DNA from: Leptodactylus fallax
Taxonomy: Eukaryota; Chordata; Amphibia; Anura; Leptodactylidae
Assembly (NCBI GenBank): GCA_947044405.1
Contig: CAMRHE010000133.1
Coordinates: 2,542,001 to 2,606,000 of the forward strand
Direction of reading: 5' to 3'
DNA length: 64,000 bases
A model generated the notes under the pieces. The model saw only the letters and a list, made by a program, of their open reading frames with translations. It was not told the origin of the DNA and did no database searches. Positions 1 through 10,010 of the stretch are shown here, in pieces (the first letter of the stretch is position 1; the number at the start of each line of letters is the position of its first letter). Made by a program: the position numbers and the translations under genes.

Positions 1-36
1 TATTTTTCCGTTCACAGAGCCGTATGTGCACTTAAA
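1..36. repeat. Fragment of TTAA-flanked DNA element family
   Basis: The first bases (tatttttccgttcacagagc) nearly match the interior of the element at 11300-12271 (near 11377-11400). It is only a fragment, cut by the window edge. Confidence 0.45.
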
Positions 37-398
37 GGGGTTGTCCAGACAAAAAATGGACTCCTAAATTATTTTTTAAACTTGCCGGCGGCTGTGAGAA
101 AAAAAAAAAAAGAAAAATCTCATATTCACCTTTTCCCGGTGTCTCCCTGCGCGGTCCGGTCCTGCAGCTCCGTTTTTGTCTTACAGCAGAAGTACCCGCC
201 ACACATGACCACTGAGGCCAATCAGTGGCCTCAGGAAAGGAACCGGGATGTCGCAGCTGGCAAGAAATTCCACAGCAAGAAGGCAGCTGAGCTGCAGGAC
301 CAGAACGCCTTGGGGACAGGTATGATTTTTTTTTGTTTTTTTCCACCTCCCCCGGCCTATTTTAAAAATAATTGATTTGCCTGGACAACTTCTTTAAT
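35..398. repeat. Short inverted-repeat element (taaaggggttgtccag ends)
   Basis: It starts with taaaggggttgtccag and ends with the near reverse complement ctggacaacttctttaa. The interior (cggtgtctccctgcgcggtc, then a ccaatcagtggcc motif) recurs at 46440-46720 and in part at 1935-2080. This is the form of a non-autonomous DNA transposon (MITE) with no coding capacity, lying in a CEP295 intron. Confidence 0.6.
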
Positions 399-520
399 TT
401 AAATTGTACTTCATCAGGGTATCGTTTAATGTTCCGTTTTTCAGGCAGAAAGTAGACATATTTTTCAATAGAGTGCATGACATTGTGGTCCAGAATCACA
501 TGCTCTATGAAATGAGACTA

Positions 521-745
521 AGGCTAGGTTAACACTAGCCTTGGGCTCACCGTCGTTTGGGTCCGTTGGGGGACTTGAACGATGGAGGGCCCGTCCGCTT
601 AAACAGCTGTTACCTGCGGACTCCATAGACTAAAATGGGGTCAGTATAAAACCGGTGGAGAGAAAAGTCCTCCATGCAGGACTTTTCTCTCCACCGATTT
701 TCGGCAGAATCTGCGGCAGAGTCTCCTACAGACAATCTCTTGGTC
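521..745. repeat. MITE, 'aggctaggttcacac' family
   Basis: It begins aggctaggttaacact and contains a ggacttgaacgatggagg block and a palindrome, aaagtcctccatgcaggactttt, split here by position at 664-687. Related copies lie at 21858-22087, 31273-31538 and 56480-56695. No coding capacity. Confidence 0.55.
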
Positions 746-970
746 TAGCCGCTAAACAGGTATTCCCACCTTGGACATTTATGCCATATATCCATAACAA
801 ATACCATAAATGTCAAATAGAAATGGGTCTGGCGTCTACTGTATGTCTGTATGTGGAGAATGGGAGTCGCACGGTCCACAAGCTGAGCCAACTACCACAT
901 TCGGTAGGACAATAAATGTAAATCTGGCCACGTATGTTTCTGGCTCTCTCCATTCACTTCTACAGCAGTT

Positions 971-1222
971 AAAGGGGTTGTCCTAACTTTAGATATTATC
1001 CCCTATTAATAAGGTAGGGGATAACTTCATGATTGATGGGGGTCTGTCCCCTCCTATCCTGATGAAGCGGCAGGCTGAGCATGCACCCTAACGTTCCATG
1101 TAGTTTCTATGGGAGATCCGGAGATAACCTGAGTACAACTGCCTGCCGTTCCATCAGGACAAAGGAGACCCCCCACGATCGTGAAATTATCCCCTACCCT
1201 ATCGATAAGTGAGAACCTCTAA
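971..1222. repeat. Palindromic MITE with 'aggggataa' arms
   Basis: The arm aaggtaggggataacttcat near 1010-1030 is mirrored by gaaattatcccctacccta near 1182-1202, with an aaaggggttgtcc end on the left. The intervening 746-970 is ordinary intron sequence. Confidence 0.5.
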
Positions 1223-2226
1223 AGATAGTACAGAACAGCCAAGCACATTTGTGGCCACTTCTTCATTCATTGTCCAAATGGATGCAGCATCCACCTCACC
1301 AGGTAAGTCAGGGAACCCTGTGCGCCACACAGACACTGGTCCCCACACCAGATCCCATTTATCAGGCTGTGATATACTGTCATGCCACCAGTCACAATGC
1401 AGTGCATGAATTGCAGGGAAAGACAACGAAAAGCAAATTTGCAATAATTTCCTCAATCTAACCACCACGTGTAAAAAATTACTGGCACCCCTTTTCTCCT
1501 TACTATATTTGTGTGAATGCTCATCCCCAGGTGTAGCAGTAGATATTTATTATTCTCAATAACTTGCCAGCTGTGTGCTGCACCTTTGTTTTGATGCTAC
1601 TAGAGCTTACTGTTGGCAGAATTACAATGTAAAGGACTACAGTGCAAATGATTCCCCTCCCGCATCTCACAGACAATGCCACCATTTACATCTGCCCATA
1701 TTCCCCTCTATGAAAAGGTGTAAAAGCTGTCATTGCTTAATGGGAGAATTGACTTTCTGGCCACAAAAATGGCACATTACTGGCACATGGTCATTAGCGC
1801 CCAAAAAATAGCCACTTAGTTCATTTTCTGACCTGCATGCCACTTCTAAGGAAAGTCCGAGGAGCAGAACAGGGGTCTTAGAATGACTGTTTTTACCGAA
1901 ATACATTCCAGTCCGTAACTAGCGTAGACTTCAATTCTGCCGCACTGGATCTCACCTTTCCCCTGCGCTCCGATGTCCGCTGCCAATGTCTATTCCGGCA
2001 TGCGCCATGAAGTCGCCAAGGCCAATCAGTGGTCACAGGAAAGGAAGCGATGTGGTTAAAAGAGGACGTACGGCCATTTTCCCTATGAGTTGTTGCGACA
2101 CCCCGGTTGAGAATTGCTGTGCTATACTATCCTATACTACCAGGACCTTCTGATTGCGGAGAGAAACCAGCTAATACAAGGGTAACCCCACGGTACACCC
2201 CGCATAAGGTTTACATAGGCATTTAC
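1223..2226. other. CEP295 intron sequence, no exon seen
   Basis: This should be intron 3 of CEP295 (minus strand). I looked for the next coding exon, which should follow the split Trp codon of exon 3, and did not find it, so the gene continues beyond position 1. A fragment of the 35-398 repeat family lies near 1935-2080. Nothing else is recognisable. Confidence 0.5.
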
Positions 2227-2351
2227 CAGGTCTGCGTTCTCAGCTGTTTCTCTTTGTGTTGTTTTAATTCTTTCAAAGCCTCGCGATGTCTCTTCTCTGC
2301 TTTTTCTTTATTTGTAGCCATTGCCGTTTCTATTGCCTTCAAATCAGGCTC
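2227..2351 (-). CDS. CEP295: CEP295 coding exon 3 (centrosomal protein 295)
   Basis: CEP295 (fly Ana1) is a centriole protein needed for daughter-centriole assembly and centriole-to-centrosome conversion. The exon is 125 nt, follows an acceptor (ttttaag|GAG) and ends at a donor (CCTG|GTAAAT) in phase 2, splitting a Trp codon. It encodes 41 residues starting EPDLKAIETAMATNK and ending KEKQLRTQT, lysine/glutamate-rich and predicted helical. This matches the N-terminal CEP295 segment that in human begins EPDLDAL and ends QKTW (from memory). It joins exon 2 in phase 0 (AKEN|EPDL). The reading frame is intact. The intron to exon 2 is about 2.15 kb and full of short repeats. The downstream exons lie outside the window. 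Confidence 0.85.
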
Positions 2352-2437
2352 CTTAAAATAAAAATAAAAAAATAAATGGAGGTATTAAAGTGAAATATTA
2401 TTAATGAATATACAATGCAATCATAAACTGTTACTTA

Positions 2438-2792
2438 TAGGAATTTTCTGGAAATTTACTAATGGTGACCTATCCTTAGCATAGGCCATGGATAGCAGAT
2501 CAGTGGGTACCAACCTCCAGCAGCCTCATCATTCAGCTCATTGCCTGTTGTGCTGATTTACCGGACTCTGCTACACAGCGCCACATACTCTGTAGTGGCC
2601 ATGCCTGGTTACTGCAGCTCATTACTATTCTAACGTGTGGGAGCTGAGCTGTAGTAACCAGGCATGGCCATTGGCAGCTCTTCTGGCTGTTGTGCCCTGC
2701 AGTCAGTGGGGATGCCAGGAGTAACACTACCCCCTTCCCCCCACATCTGTAATTGTCCAAATAGGAAACTCCTGGAAAACCCCTTTAAAGTA
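2438..2792. repeat. MITE, 'tcatcaat / aaaacccctttaa' family
   Basis: It contains the family's signature segments: the cctatccttagcataggcc block, a gctgcagtaaccaggcat inverted pair, and the closing cctggaaaacccctttaaag. At least ten related copies occur in the window (8755-9098, 22865-23573, 38685-39262, 41385-41640, 43077-43262, 51010-51370, 51935-52450, 58425-58735, 61820-62050). No coding capacity. Confidence 0.6.
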
Positions 2793-2953
2793 GACCAGTT
2801 ACCTCTCCTGACATGTTTTCATAACTACGTTTGCCCCACAAAATAATTGTGAAGCATCTTTTCTTGCAATACTACATAGTGCCATTACTCTCTTATTCCT
2901 CCTGTGAATTTATGAATAAGTTAACAACTATGGGTCACCAACACTCATTAGGT

Positions 2954-3306
2954 CAGGGATCTCAAACAGGCAGACCGTGGGCCCATGTGGCTCCTGAGGC
3001 TGTCATCTTCGACCTGTGGCTTTCTCCCCAGTTCTGGATCGGCAGAACTAGGAAAAGAACCCCCGACCCGGGTTTTACAGCTTCCCAATTGTGTAGTCCA
3101 CAGGCGTGAGCTGTGAATGTAAATACTTACCTCTCCACTCCCCAGCATCTCCCGCTTTCTTCCCCTGCTGTGACGCATGTCCACTGGTGGAGGACATCAT
3201 ACAATGTGGGGCCACTTAACAATACAATACTGTATTGAATCTAAAAGGAACGCGGCCTATCAACTTCAATTTTTTTTTTATGTGACCAGCCGAGTTTGAG
3301 ACCCTG
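2954..3306. mobile_element. Short hAT-type non-autonomous element with 8-bp TSD
   Basis: It opens CAGGGATCTCAAAC and closes GAGTTTGAGACCCTG, a near-perfect terminal inverted repeat. It is flanked by cattaggt (2946-2953) and cattagct (3307-3314), an 8-bp target duplication with one mismatch. CAG...CTG ends with an 8-bp duplication are typical of hAT elements. At 353 bp it has no transposase. Confidence 0.7.
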
Positions 3307-3864
3307 CATTAGCTGGACGTGCGCACTGCTATACACTTTGAACACCAGATGGCACCATACTATATAAGGAAATGTCCTGTCTCTTCTCTGAATCTTTTAG
3401 CAGCATGTCAATGACAAACATTGTTCATATTTTATTATCTAAAATACCAGATATTTAAGGATGGGATTATTATATCTGAATCATCATGTGCAACAATATA
3501 GATCACAAACCTAGTGCAATACCTCCAAGGAGCCATGAACATGTGGTCCCGATCTCCTCAGAGACTGATATAAACATCGGGTGGTAGTTATCTCAATACT
3601 CCCCATACAGCCAGAATATATCATGGTGAAAACTAATAAAATAAAGTTGTCTTTTATTCTTGTACCCGGAGCAAAATGTGACAAATTAATCCCTTGTCTG
3701 CAACAACAGGATTTAGCCAGAGCCTCAAAGCTGGAGGATTACAAGGTATGGTTCTTAGGTGGCTTATGTAGCTGCTTGTGCTGGATCAGTGAAGATATAA
3801 CAAACACAAGGTAGCACTGACAAGCCATGCCCTCCAGACTGCCGTAGAACTACAATAACCAGCA
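3307..3864. other. Intron sequence, little recognisable
   Basis: Ordinary AT-rich CEP295 intron 2 sequence. Positions 3826-3866 (gccctccagactgccg, then an actacaat...cagcatg block) look like a fragment of a dispersed repeat from which the adjacent minisatellite probably grew. Confidence 0.4.
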
Positions 3865-4010
3865 TGGTCAGAACATGCTAGGGCTGGTCACAACATGCTA
3901 GGGCTGGTCACAACATGCTAGGGCTGGTCACAACATGCTAGGGCTGGTCACAACATGCTAGGGCTGGTCACAACATGCTAGGGCTGGTCACAACATGCTA
4001 GGGCTGGTCA
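3865..4010. repeat. 20-bp minisatellite, about 7 copies
   Basis: Unit gggctggtcacaacatgcta is repeated head to tail; the six full copies at 3881-4000 are identical, with partial copies at both ends. Such perfect identity indicates a recent expansion. Confidence 0.95.
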
Positions 4011-4197
4011 TGGTTCGCCCTACGGATGATTACAATGTTTTGGATTATCATGGAATACTCATTATACACCAAATGGTAGAAATCTGCTTCTACAAAGATG
4101 TGATCCCATAGAAGGATGCTATAGCCCAGGCAGGCTGATAACAGTGGACAATAGATTACAGTCAATGGGGATACAATAGACTTGAGGTGTAAGGACT

Positions 4198-4494
4198 TGT
4201 TCACACACTGGAATTTGACACTGAATTGGTCACGATGAACATTTATGATTCAGGAAAGCCTGAATCAGATTTTGTAAGCGGATTTTGATGCAGATTCTGA
4301 AAATCTGCTCCAAAACCTGATTCAAAAACAGCTCCAAAATCTGCCTCCTATTCATTCCAATTGGAGTTTCAGGCAGATTCCTTCTTTTGTCAGCAAGCTG
4401 GAAAAATCTGCCTGTGCTTCCCACTGAAATGAATGGTAGGCAGATTTCAGGAAGAATTTGGAGCTCCAAATTCCTCTGTGTGAACATACCCTAA
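4198..4494. repeat. MITE with 'tgttcacacag...aatt' inverted ends
   Basis: The left end (acttgttcacacactggaat) and right end (attcctctgtgtgaacatac) are inverted copies, with further inverted aaatctgcc/ggcagattt blocks inside. The right end lies only about 7 nt inside the intron from the CEP295 exon 2 splice donor. Related copies are at about 15366-15665, 21703-22206 and 57330-57510. Confidence 0.65.
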
Positions 4495-4502
4495 GGCCTT
4501 AC

Positions 4503-4703
4503 ATTCTCTTTGGCCTGTCTGTGTCCTTCTCCGATGGCGCCCAGTGTAGACAGATAGATTTTCTCCAAGGCTTGGAGCTTCTCGGCTTGTGCGGCCTCCC
4601 ACTTGGCTCTCAGGTCTTCGGCCAGTATCTGAAGCTGGTGATCTCTTCTTTCCTTAACATCTTGGCGGATCTGCTGAGCAATGAACTTTTCTTGTTCTCT
4701 GAC
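4503..4703 (-). CDS. CEP295: CEP295 coding exon 2
   Basis: This 201-nt exon (67 codons, phase 0 at both ends) runs from the acceptor tttcttttccag-type tract (TTTCCAG|GTC) to the donor AAT|GTAAGG. It encodes VREQEKFIAQQIRQDVKER at the start and GEGHRQAKEN at the end, a highly charged, coiled-coil-like stretch. The human protein has the same layout here (VREQERDIALQIREDI..., GEGHRQAKEN, from memory), so the assignment is strong. There is no methionine in this exon, so it cannot supply an alternative start. The frame is open throughout. An inverted-repeat element begins about 7 nt beyond its donor. Confidence 0.92.
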
Positions 4704-4739
4704 CTGGAAAGAAAAGACCATTAGTAGGTTCAGATCCAA

Positions 4740-4935
4740 ACTTATGAGAGGACAAGGTCAGGGTTCACAGAGAGATCCCCATGTGCAGCTCAATGCCTGC
4801 CTCCCTAAATACCCTTGCTTTCCATTGCTGACCCTGTAGAGGGGAGAAGTTCCATGAGAGTGCCCTCATAAAAATTTATGACAATGTACAAAGAAACAAC
4901 GGGAGTAATTTAATAAGACTGGCGATTCTTATGCC
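4740..4935. other. CEP295 intron 1, nothing recognised
   Basis: The start of the intron between coding exons 1 and 2 (4704-6026). No gene or clear repeat was seen in this part. Confidence 0.4.
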
Positions 4936-5290
4936 AGTTTTAGGCAGGGGACTCATGTGGCATAAATGCTGTGGTTTAGCCGCGGTGGAAACGCTGTGGC
5001 AAAAACCATGGCGTTGCGTAGCAAATCCCTTCCACACAGAAAAATACATGCAACGGAAATGCTGAGATTTCAAAAACTGTTGCGTAGTTGGAAATCTCAG
5101 CATGTCAATTATACCTACGGAAACGCCGGTGGCTTCCCTATAGGTAGAATGGTAGCAGAAAGTCCGCAGAGGAAATCCTCTGTGGAGTTTCTGTGAAAAG
5201 TGCTGCGGGAAAAAATGTGACGAGTTTCTGCTGCGTTTTTCTCCACAGCGCTTTTTCACTGCAGACCGCTACGTGGGGCTTAGCCTTAAT
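4936..5290. repeat. MITE, 'aaggccccacgttgc' family
   Basis: It contains the family's internal block ggcttccctataggtagaat and agaaagtccgcagagg and ends gctacgtggggcttagcctt. Related copies are at 28624-30130 (split), 30851-31270, 31535-31915, 31916-34260 (split) and 38380-38530. Confidence 0.6.
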
Positions 5291-6026
5291 CGCTTCCATG
5301 ACAGGCACATAACTCACCAGAGTTACTAAGAGACTCCGGCCTGTTAGTAATTCTAGTCCATGTCGGTGTGCCTGATCACAAATGTACACCAGTCGGGAAC
5401 TAGTGTAGATTTGTGATATAACTCACGCCAGTTTTCTAGCATAAAAGTTATAGCAAAACTGATAGTCTGGGGCACCTCTGCCCCACCTAGATTCCCACCC
5501 CGCTCACTGTCTAAAAAGGTGGGTGAGTGAGTCGCAAAGGTTGCAATGTGACCAGATTCTGAGTTGCCAGAGGTCACTGTCCATTTCAGTGAACTGGAAC
5601 TCAGATTCTCAATGTATTCCTGTGGAACTGATAACAAAGCACTTGTAGGAATGCACTGAGAGTCTGAGTTCTGGTTCGGTGAATAAGACAGTGACCTCTG
5701 GATGTGTAATAAGGATAGCGACCTTTCATCCAGCAGCTCCCCCCAAGACAAGATGATCATCAGTCAGCTGAACTGTAGTCAGTGGGCCACCATGTAATCC
5801 AGGGTAACAAGTACCAGTAACACAATGGACTTCACTGAATAACTAGTGCAGTAATGTAATGGAAGTGCTCCCCCTTAGCAACCAGTTAGAACCCCTCGAC
5901 TTCTTGTCTGCATCACTTTTCTTAAAGGGGTTTCTTATCCTGTCCCATTCTGAAGTACGGCATGCATGTACAGCCATATAATATAAAGACACTAGCTCAT
6001 GACAGTGATGTGGGTGACCCATTTAC
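5291..6026. other. CEP295 intron, one imperfect inverted repeat
   Basis: An inverted pair is visible at about 5556-5702 (gccagaggtcactgtcc versus gacagtgacctctgg), enclosing a second pair with ctcagattctc/gagagtctgag. It is probably another short mobile element. No exon was seen. Confidence 0.45.
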
Positions 6027-6170
6027 CTGTTGCAGGCGCAGCTTTCCTCCTCCTCTCCCGTTCTTGCTTTAGTATAGACGCCTCTTCATTCGGGCTCACC
6101 CTCAGGGTGCCTCACTTTGGCCACTTTCCGTTTCATGTTTTCGGCGTACATCAGACATCAGCCCCCTGTG
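6027..6170 (-). CDS. CEP295: CEP295 exon with start codon; coding frame broken twice
   Basis: The exon follows an acceptor (atgttttgcag, AG at 6171-6172) and ends at a donor CAACAG|GTAA. The start codon is at 6136-6134 (acATGAAACGG); an in-frame ATG lies five codons upstream. Three frames are needed to read the CEP295 N terminus: MKRKVAKVR first, then LRVSPNEEASILKQERERRR, then KLRLQQ, which joins exon 2 in phase 0. The coding part is 110 nt, against the 108 nt (36 codons) expected from the human protein. The surplus fits one extra base in a CCC run (about 6104-6106) and one in an AAA run (about 6041-6045). Taken literally, the annotated ATG meets an in-frame stop after 16 codons. Assembly error and true inactivation are both possible. 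Confidence 0.82.
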
Positions 6171-6508
6171 CTGCAAAACATGAAGACATTGGATGGGTTT
6201 TTGTCAGAATGGTACCAATGTATAGAAATCAACTAAATCCTCAGAGGAGCGGTCCAGACCGGACAACTACTACCCAAATATAATGATCCCTCAATCACGG
6301 CCTCTGCAGGAAGGTTAGATGGGTACATATTGGGGATTTTTCTCCAGATTTGCAAAAGGAAAATTTGCAGCCTTTACAGTGGCAAGAAAAAACATTCCAC
6401 ATGGAAATTGCCCCGTGGTGGATTTCAGATCTGCAGCATGTCACAGATTTTGATTTTCAAACAATCACTTGGCTGACAGCAATTCCTCCTGATTCCCCCA
6501 TATACATA
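6171..6508. other. 5'-UTR intron of CEP295
   Basis: Presumed intron between the coding-start exon and the noncoding first exon near 9.9 kb. No further feature was recognised before the Tc1-like element. Confidence 0.4.
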
Positions 6509-8075
6509 CAGTCATGGCCAAAAGTTTTGAGAATGATACAAATATTAATTTTTACAAAGTCTACTGCTTCAGTTTTTCTAATGGCAATTTGCATATACTC
6601 CAGAATGTTATAAAGAGTGATCAGCTTAACAGCAATTACTTGCAAAGTCAATATTTGCCTACAAAATGAACTTTATCCCCCAAAACACATTTCATCATCA
6701 TTGCAGCCCTGCCTTAAAAGGACCACCTAACATCGTTTCAGTGATTGCTCCATTAACACAGGTGTGGGTGTTGATGAGGACAGGGCTGGAGATCAATCTG
6801 TCATGATTAAGTAAGAATGACACCACTGGACACTTTAAAAGGAGGCTGGTGCTTGCCATCATTGTTTCTCTTCTGTTAACCATGGTTATCTCTAAAGAAA
6901 CACGTGCAGTCATCATTGCACTGCACAAAAATGGCCTAACTGGGAAGAGTATTGCAGCTAGAAAGATTGCACCTCAGTCAACAATCTATCGCATCATCAA
7001 GAACTTCAAGGAGAGAGGTTCCATTGGTGCCAAAAAGGCTCCAGGACGCCCAAGAAAGACCAGCAAGAGGCAGGACCGTCTCTTAAAAGTGTTTCAGCTG
7101 CGGGATCGGGCTACCAGCAGTACAGAGCTTGCTGAGGAATGGCAGCAGGCAGGTGTGAGTGCATCTGCACGCACTGTGAGGCGGAGACTCTTGTAGCAAG
7201 GCCTGGTCTCAAGGAGGGCAGCAAAGAAGCCACTTCTCTCCAGAAAAAACATCAGGGACAGACTGATATTCTGCAAAAGGTACAGGGAGTGGACTGCTGA
7301 GGACTGGGGGAAAGTCATTTTCTCTGATGAATCCCCTTTTCGATTGTTTGGAACATCTGGAAAACAGCTTATTCGGAGAAGAAGAGGTGAGCGCTACCAC
7401 CAGTCTTGTCTCATGCCAACTGTAAAGCATCCTGAAACCATTCATGTGTGGGGTTGCTTCTCAGCCAAGGGAATCGGCTCTCTCACAGTCTTGCCTAAAA
7501 ACACAGCCATGAATAAAGAATGGTACCAGAATGTCCTCCAAGAGCAACTTCTCCCAACCGTCCAAGAGCAGTTTGGCGCTCAACAATGCCTTTTCCAGCA
7601 TGATGGAGCACCTTGCCATAAAGCAAAGGTGATAACTAAATGGCTCAGGGAACAAAACATAGAGATTTTGGGTCCATGGCCTGGAAACTCCCCAGATCTT
7701 AATCCCATTGAGAACTTGTGGTCAATCATCAAGAGACGGGTGGACAAACAAAAACCAACAAATTCAGACAAAATGAAAGCATTGATTCTGCAAGAATGGA
7801 CTGCTATCAGTCAGGATTTGGTCCAGAAGTTGATTGAGAGCATGCCAGGGAGAATTGCAGAGGTCCTGAAGAAGAAGGGTCAACACTGCAAATATTGACT
7901 TGCTGCATTAACTCATTCTAACTGTCAATATAAGCTTCTGTTACTCATAATATGAATGCAATTCTATTTCTGTATGTGATAAAAACATCTGACAAACACA
8001 CATAAAAACCAGAGGGCAGCAGATCATGTGAAAATAGAATATTTGTGTCATTCTCAAAACTTTTGGCCATGACTG
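6509..8075 (+). mobile_element. Full-length Tc1/mariner transposon, DD35E type
   Basis: The element begins CAGTCATGGCCAAAAGTTTT and ends with its exact reverse complement, with near-identical inverted repeats for roughly 40 nt. TA dinucleotides flank it (6507-6508 and 8076-8077), the expected target duplication. Its length is 1567 bp, with one transposase gene broken only by a single stop. It sits in a CEP295 intron in the opposite orientation to that gene. Near-identical ends and little coding decay indicate a recent insertion. Confidence 0.95.
6882..7898 (+). pseudogene. Tc1-like transposase, one in-frame stop
   Basis: Start ATG at 6882 lies in a strong context (accATGg). The frame runs 338 codons to TGA at 7896-7898, the usual length for Tc1-like transposases, interrupted only by TAG at 7194-7196 (codon 105). 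Domains: an N-terminal paired-type helix-turn-helix (about residues 1-55), a GRPRKTSKR basic linker that may be a nuclear signal, a second DNA-binding helix region, then the DDE catalytic domain. Catalytic residues visible are D149 (IFSDES), D241 (QHDGAP) and E277 (NPIENLW). Thirty-five residues separate the last two, so this is a DD35E rather than the common DD34E type. One base change would explain the stop. The protein would cut and paste its own element, but as it stands this copy cannot make a full-length enzyme. Confidence 0.93.
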
Positions 8076-8410
8076 TACATGCTCAGTTTGGCAATGCATG
8101 CATGTGTTTTCAATGGGGAGAAAGGTGTAAACTTATGACAGATGCCTCTGGTGGCAGGTTATGTTCCCAGAGAAGAAAACATTTAGGCATTCAAATTCAA
8201 CATGGCTATTCCCTGACATCACTGTTAGGGGATGATAAGGAGGCCCCATACACAAAAAATAATGACTTTTCCACTGCAAATACACACGACAAAACTGCAC
8301 CAAGCCGATTTTATTGCATATTTGCCTCAGTGGATTCAGTCAGTCCCCAATGGGGGACCAGACCAGAAAGGTGACAGCAGCCAAGTAGTAGTAAGAGTTT
8401 ATATGTATCT
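8076..8410. other. CEP295 5' intron, nothing recognised
   Basis: Ordinary intron-like sequence. Short open frames are present, but none has recognisable features. Confidence 0.4.
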
Positions 8411-8722
8411 GGGGCTGGGTAATTAATTGAAAATAGAAGAAACCGCATGTCGACCCGGAAAACTGACGTGATTTTTGATTATTTCCCTGTTCTCTTCGGG
8501 TCTGCTGACTGACGTCAGGACCGCTGAGGTCTAGGATTGGGACTCAGCGGTCACGTGATGCTTGTGTTTATGTGTCCTGACGCCACGTGACTCCTGAGGT
8601 CCAATCAAAGGCCTTAGCGGAGTCGCATACTCCTACTTTAAAAAAAGGAGTGTCCTAAATAATCGCCATTAATCATAATCAAGGTAAAATGCAAGATTGT
8701 GATTTTGATTTAGGTCAACACC
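8411..8722. repeat. Interspersed element, 'gggctgggcaattaa' family
   Basis: It begins ggggctgggtaattaattg and ends gattttgatttaggtcaaca. The same two ends bound the composite element at 43270-45274, and a terminal fragment recurs at about 58343-58390. It contains inverted gctgaggtc...gactcagcgg segments. The right terminal bases appear to be lost here. Confidence 0.6.
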
Positions 8723-8727
8723 AAATA

Positions 8728-8746
8728 GATAGATAGATAGATAGAT
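8728..8746. repeat. (GATA)n microsatellite
   Basis: About five copies of gata at the right edge of the preceding repeat. Confidence 0.9.
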
Positions 8747-8754
8747 GATTATAC

Positions 8755-9098
8755 TCAAAGGGGTTTTCCTTGACTTATGGCTTAGAATAGGTCATCAATA
8801 TCCAATCAGTGGATTCCCTGGACCCCCGCAGATCAGTTGTATGAGGAGAGTGCTGCGGTCTCTTCCTTGCGCCAATGACATCACGTTCATCAGTCACATG
8901 ATACAACAGCAGCTCAGTCCCATTCATGTGAATGGTGATGAGCTGTAATACCAAGCACAGCCACTATGATATGTCAGCACTGTGCTTGGTATCCAGCGCT
9001 GAGGCCTCTTCAACCATTTGTGGGGGTCCCAGGTATTGGAACCTCACCGATCACATATATAGGTCATCAATATGTATGTCCCAGACAACTCCTTTAAA
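8755..9098. repeat. MITE, 'tcatcaat / aaaacccctttaa' family
   Basis: It runs from ctcaaaggggttttccttga to cagacaactcctttaaaaat, with paired aggtcatcaatat blocks near both ends and an inner inverted repeat around the ataccaagcacagccac segment. Confidence 0.65.
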
Positions 9099-9250
9099 AA
9101 TTTGTATCATGGATCTATTTCTGTGCAGAATACCGCTGCAGCATGCAGGTGATCTGTTAGCATTTCATCCACTTACCTGCTACTGAATCCCGCTGCAGAT
9201 TTTTTCCAGTTCATATTTGCAATATTTTCATCTTTTGTGAATTTATCCTC

Positions 9251-9489
9251 AGACTAGGGCTACACCGTGACTTGTAGTCATGTGATCACCATGTCGCACT
9301 ACTATATAACAAGTAAAGACAGTGAATGGGGTCACATTGTGCGACCTGTGAGTTGCCGCAGCCATAACCAGACTGTCAGTAAATATCCAGCCATGACAGA
9401 TTTCTGTGTGACCACATTCACCATCATTACTAGTGACTGGCAGCGAGACACTTGTGATCTTATGTCGCACGGGCACTAGTAGCCCTAGT
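9251..9489. repeat. MITE with 'actagggctaca' inverted ends
   Basis: It starts gactagggctacaccgtgac and ends cactagtagccctagtg, with an inner atgtcgcac pair. Copies of the family lie at 12953-13145 and 41098-41380. Confidence 0.65.
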
Positions 9490-9628
9490 GCACCATGCAA
9501 ATACCAAGGGCAAGAGTTTTGCACAGTCTTCGCTCTGACAGCCCTAGATCTCGGTTATTACAACTATTGCAAAGCCAGAACTGGGCTCACACTCTGATCC
9601 GAACCTCTGACCCTACAAATGGCGAGGA

Positions 9629-9688
9629 ACTACAAGTACCAGCAAGCCATGAAAGCAGCAGGCTCCAGAGGATGCTGGGACTTGTAGT
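9629..9688. promoter_or_regulatory. Inverted pair of ZNF143/THAP11-like motifs
   Basis: actacaagtaccagca (9629-9644) and the opposed gatgctgggacttgtagt (9671-9688) resemble the ACTACAA(C/T)TCCCAGCATGC motif of ZNF143 found at many promoters. The pair lies about 200-300 bp downstream of the likely CEP295 start site. A caution is that similar sequence also occurs in dispersed repeats (3826-3866), so this may be repeat-derived. Confidence 0.35.
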
Positions 9689-9876
9689 TTCATGCCCAAA
9701 ATGACAGATCCCGACAGTAATGGATTACATATAACAATACAACAGTTATATAATAGACCTATACTATGTCTACAATGCAGTTCCTACATCTGACCATAGG
9801 GGGAGGTATATACATAGATGTAACACATTCTCACAACCCCATATACAGCGCTTGTCCGGCTGTGGCACTTCCATAC

Positions 9877-10010
9877 CTGCTCCCAGCTGCCAGTTACCTC
9901 CTCTACGGTCCAGTCCGGGCATAACAACCACCAAACGGCTGTTTCCCTATACAAGAGCCGTCACTTCCGCCCTTCAAACGAGCCGCCAATGCCGAACCAG
10001 GCAGCGGGAA
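9877..10010 (-). other. CEP295: Candidate noncoding first exon of CEP295
   Basis: On the minus strand two plausible donors occur: GGGAGCAG|GTATGG (exon edge 9877) and AGAGGAG|GTAACT (exon edge 9898). Either could splice to the acceptor at 6171-6172. The transcription start is not defined by sequence, and the 10010 limit is a guess. A short upstream ATG (tgttATGCCCGG) lies inside. Confidence 0.45.

Noticed and set aside
4230..4487. Minus-strand frame next to CEP295 exon 2
   Set aside because: It lies in the MITE at 4198-4494 and beyond the exon 2 donor; no similarity to CEP295.
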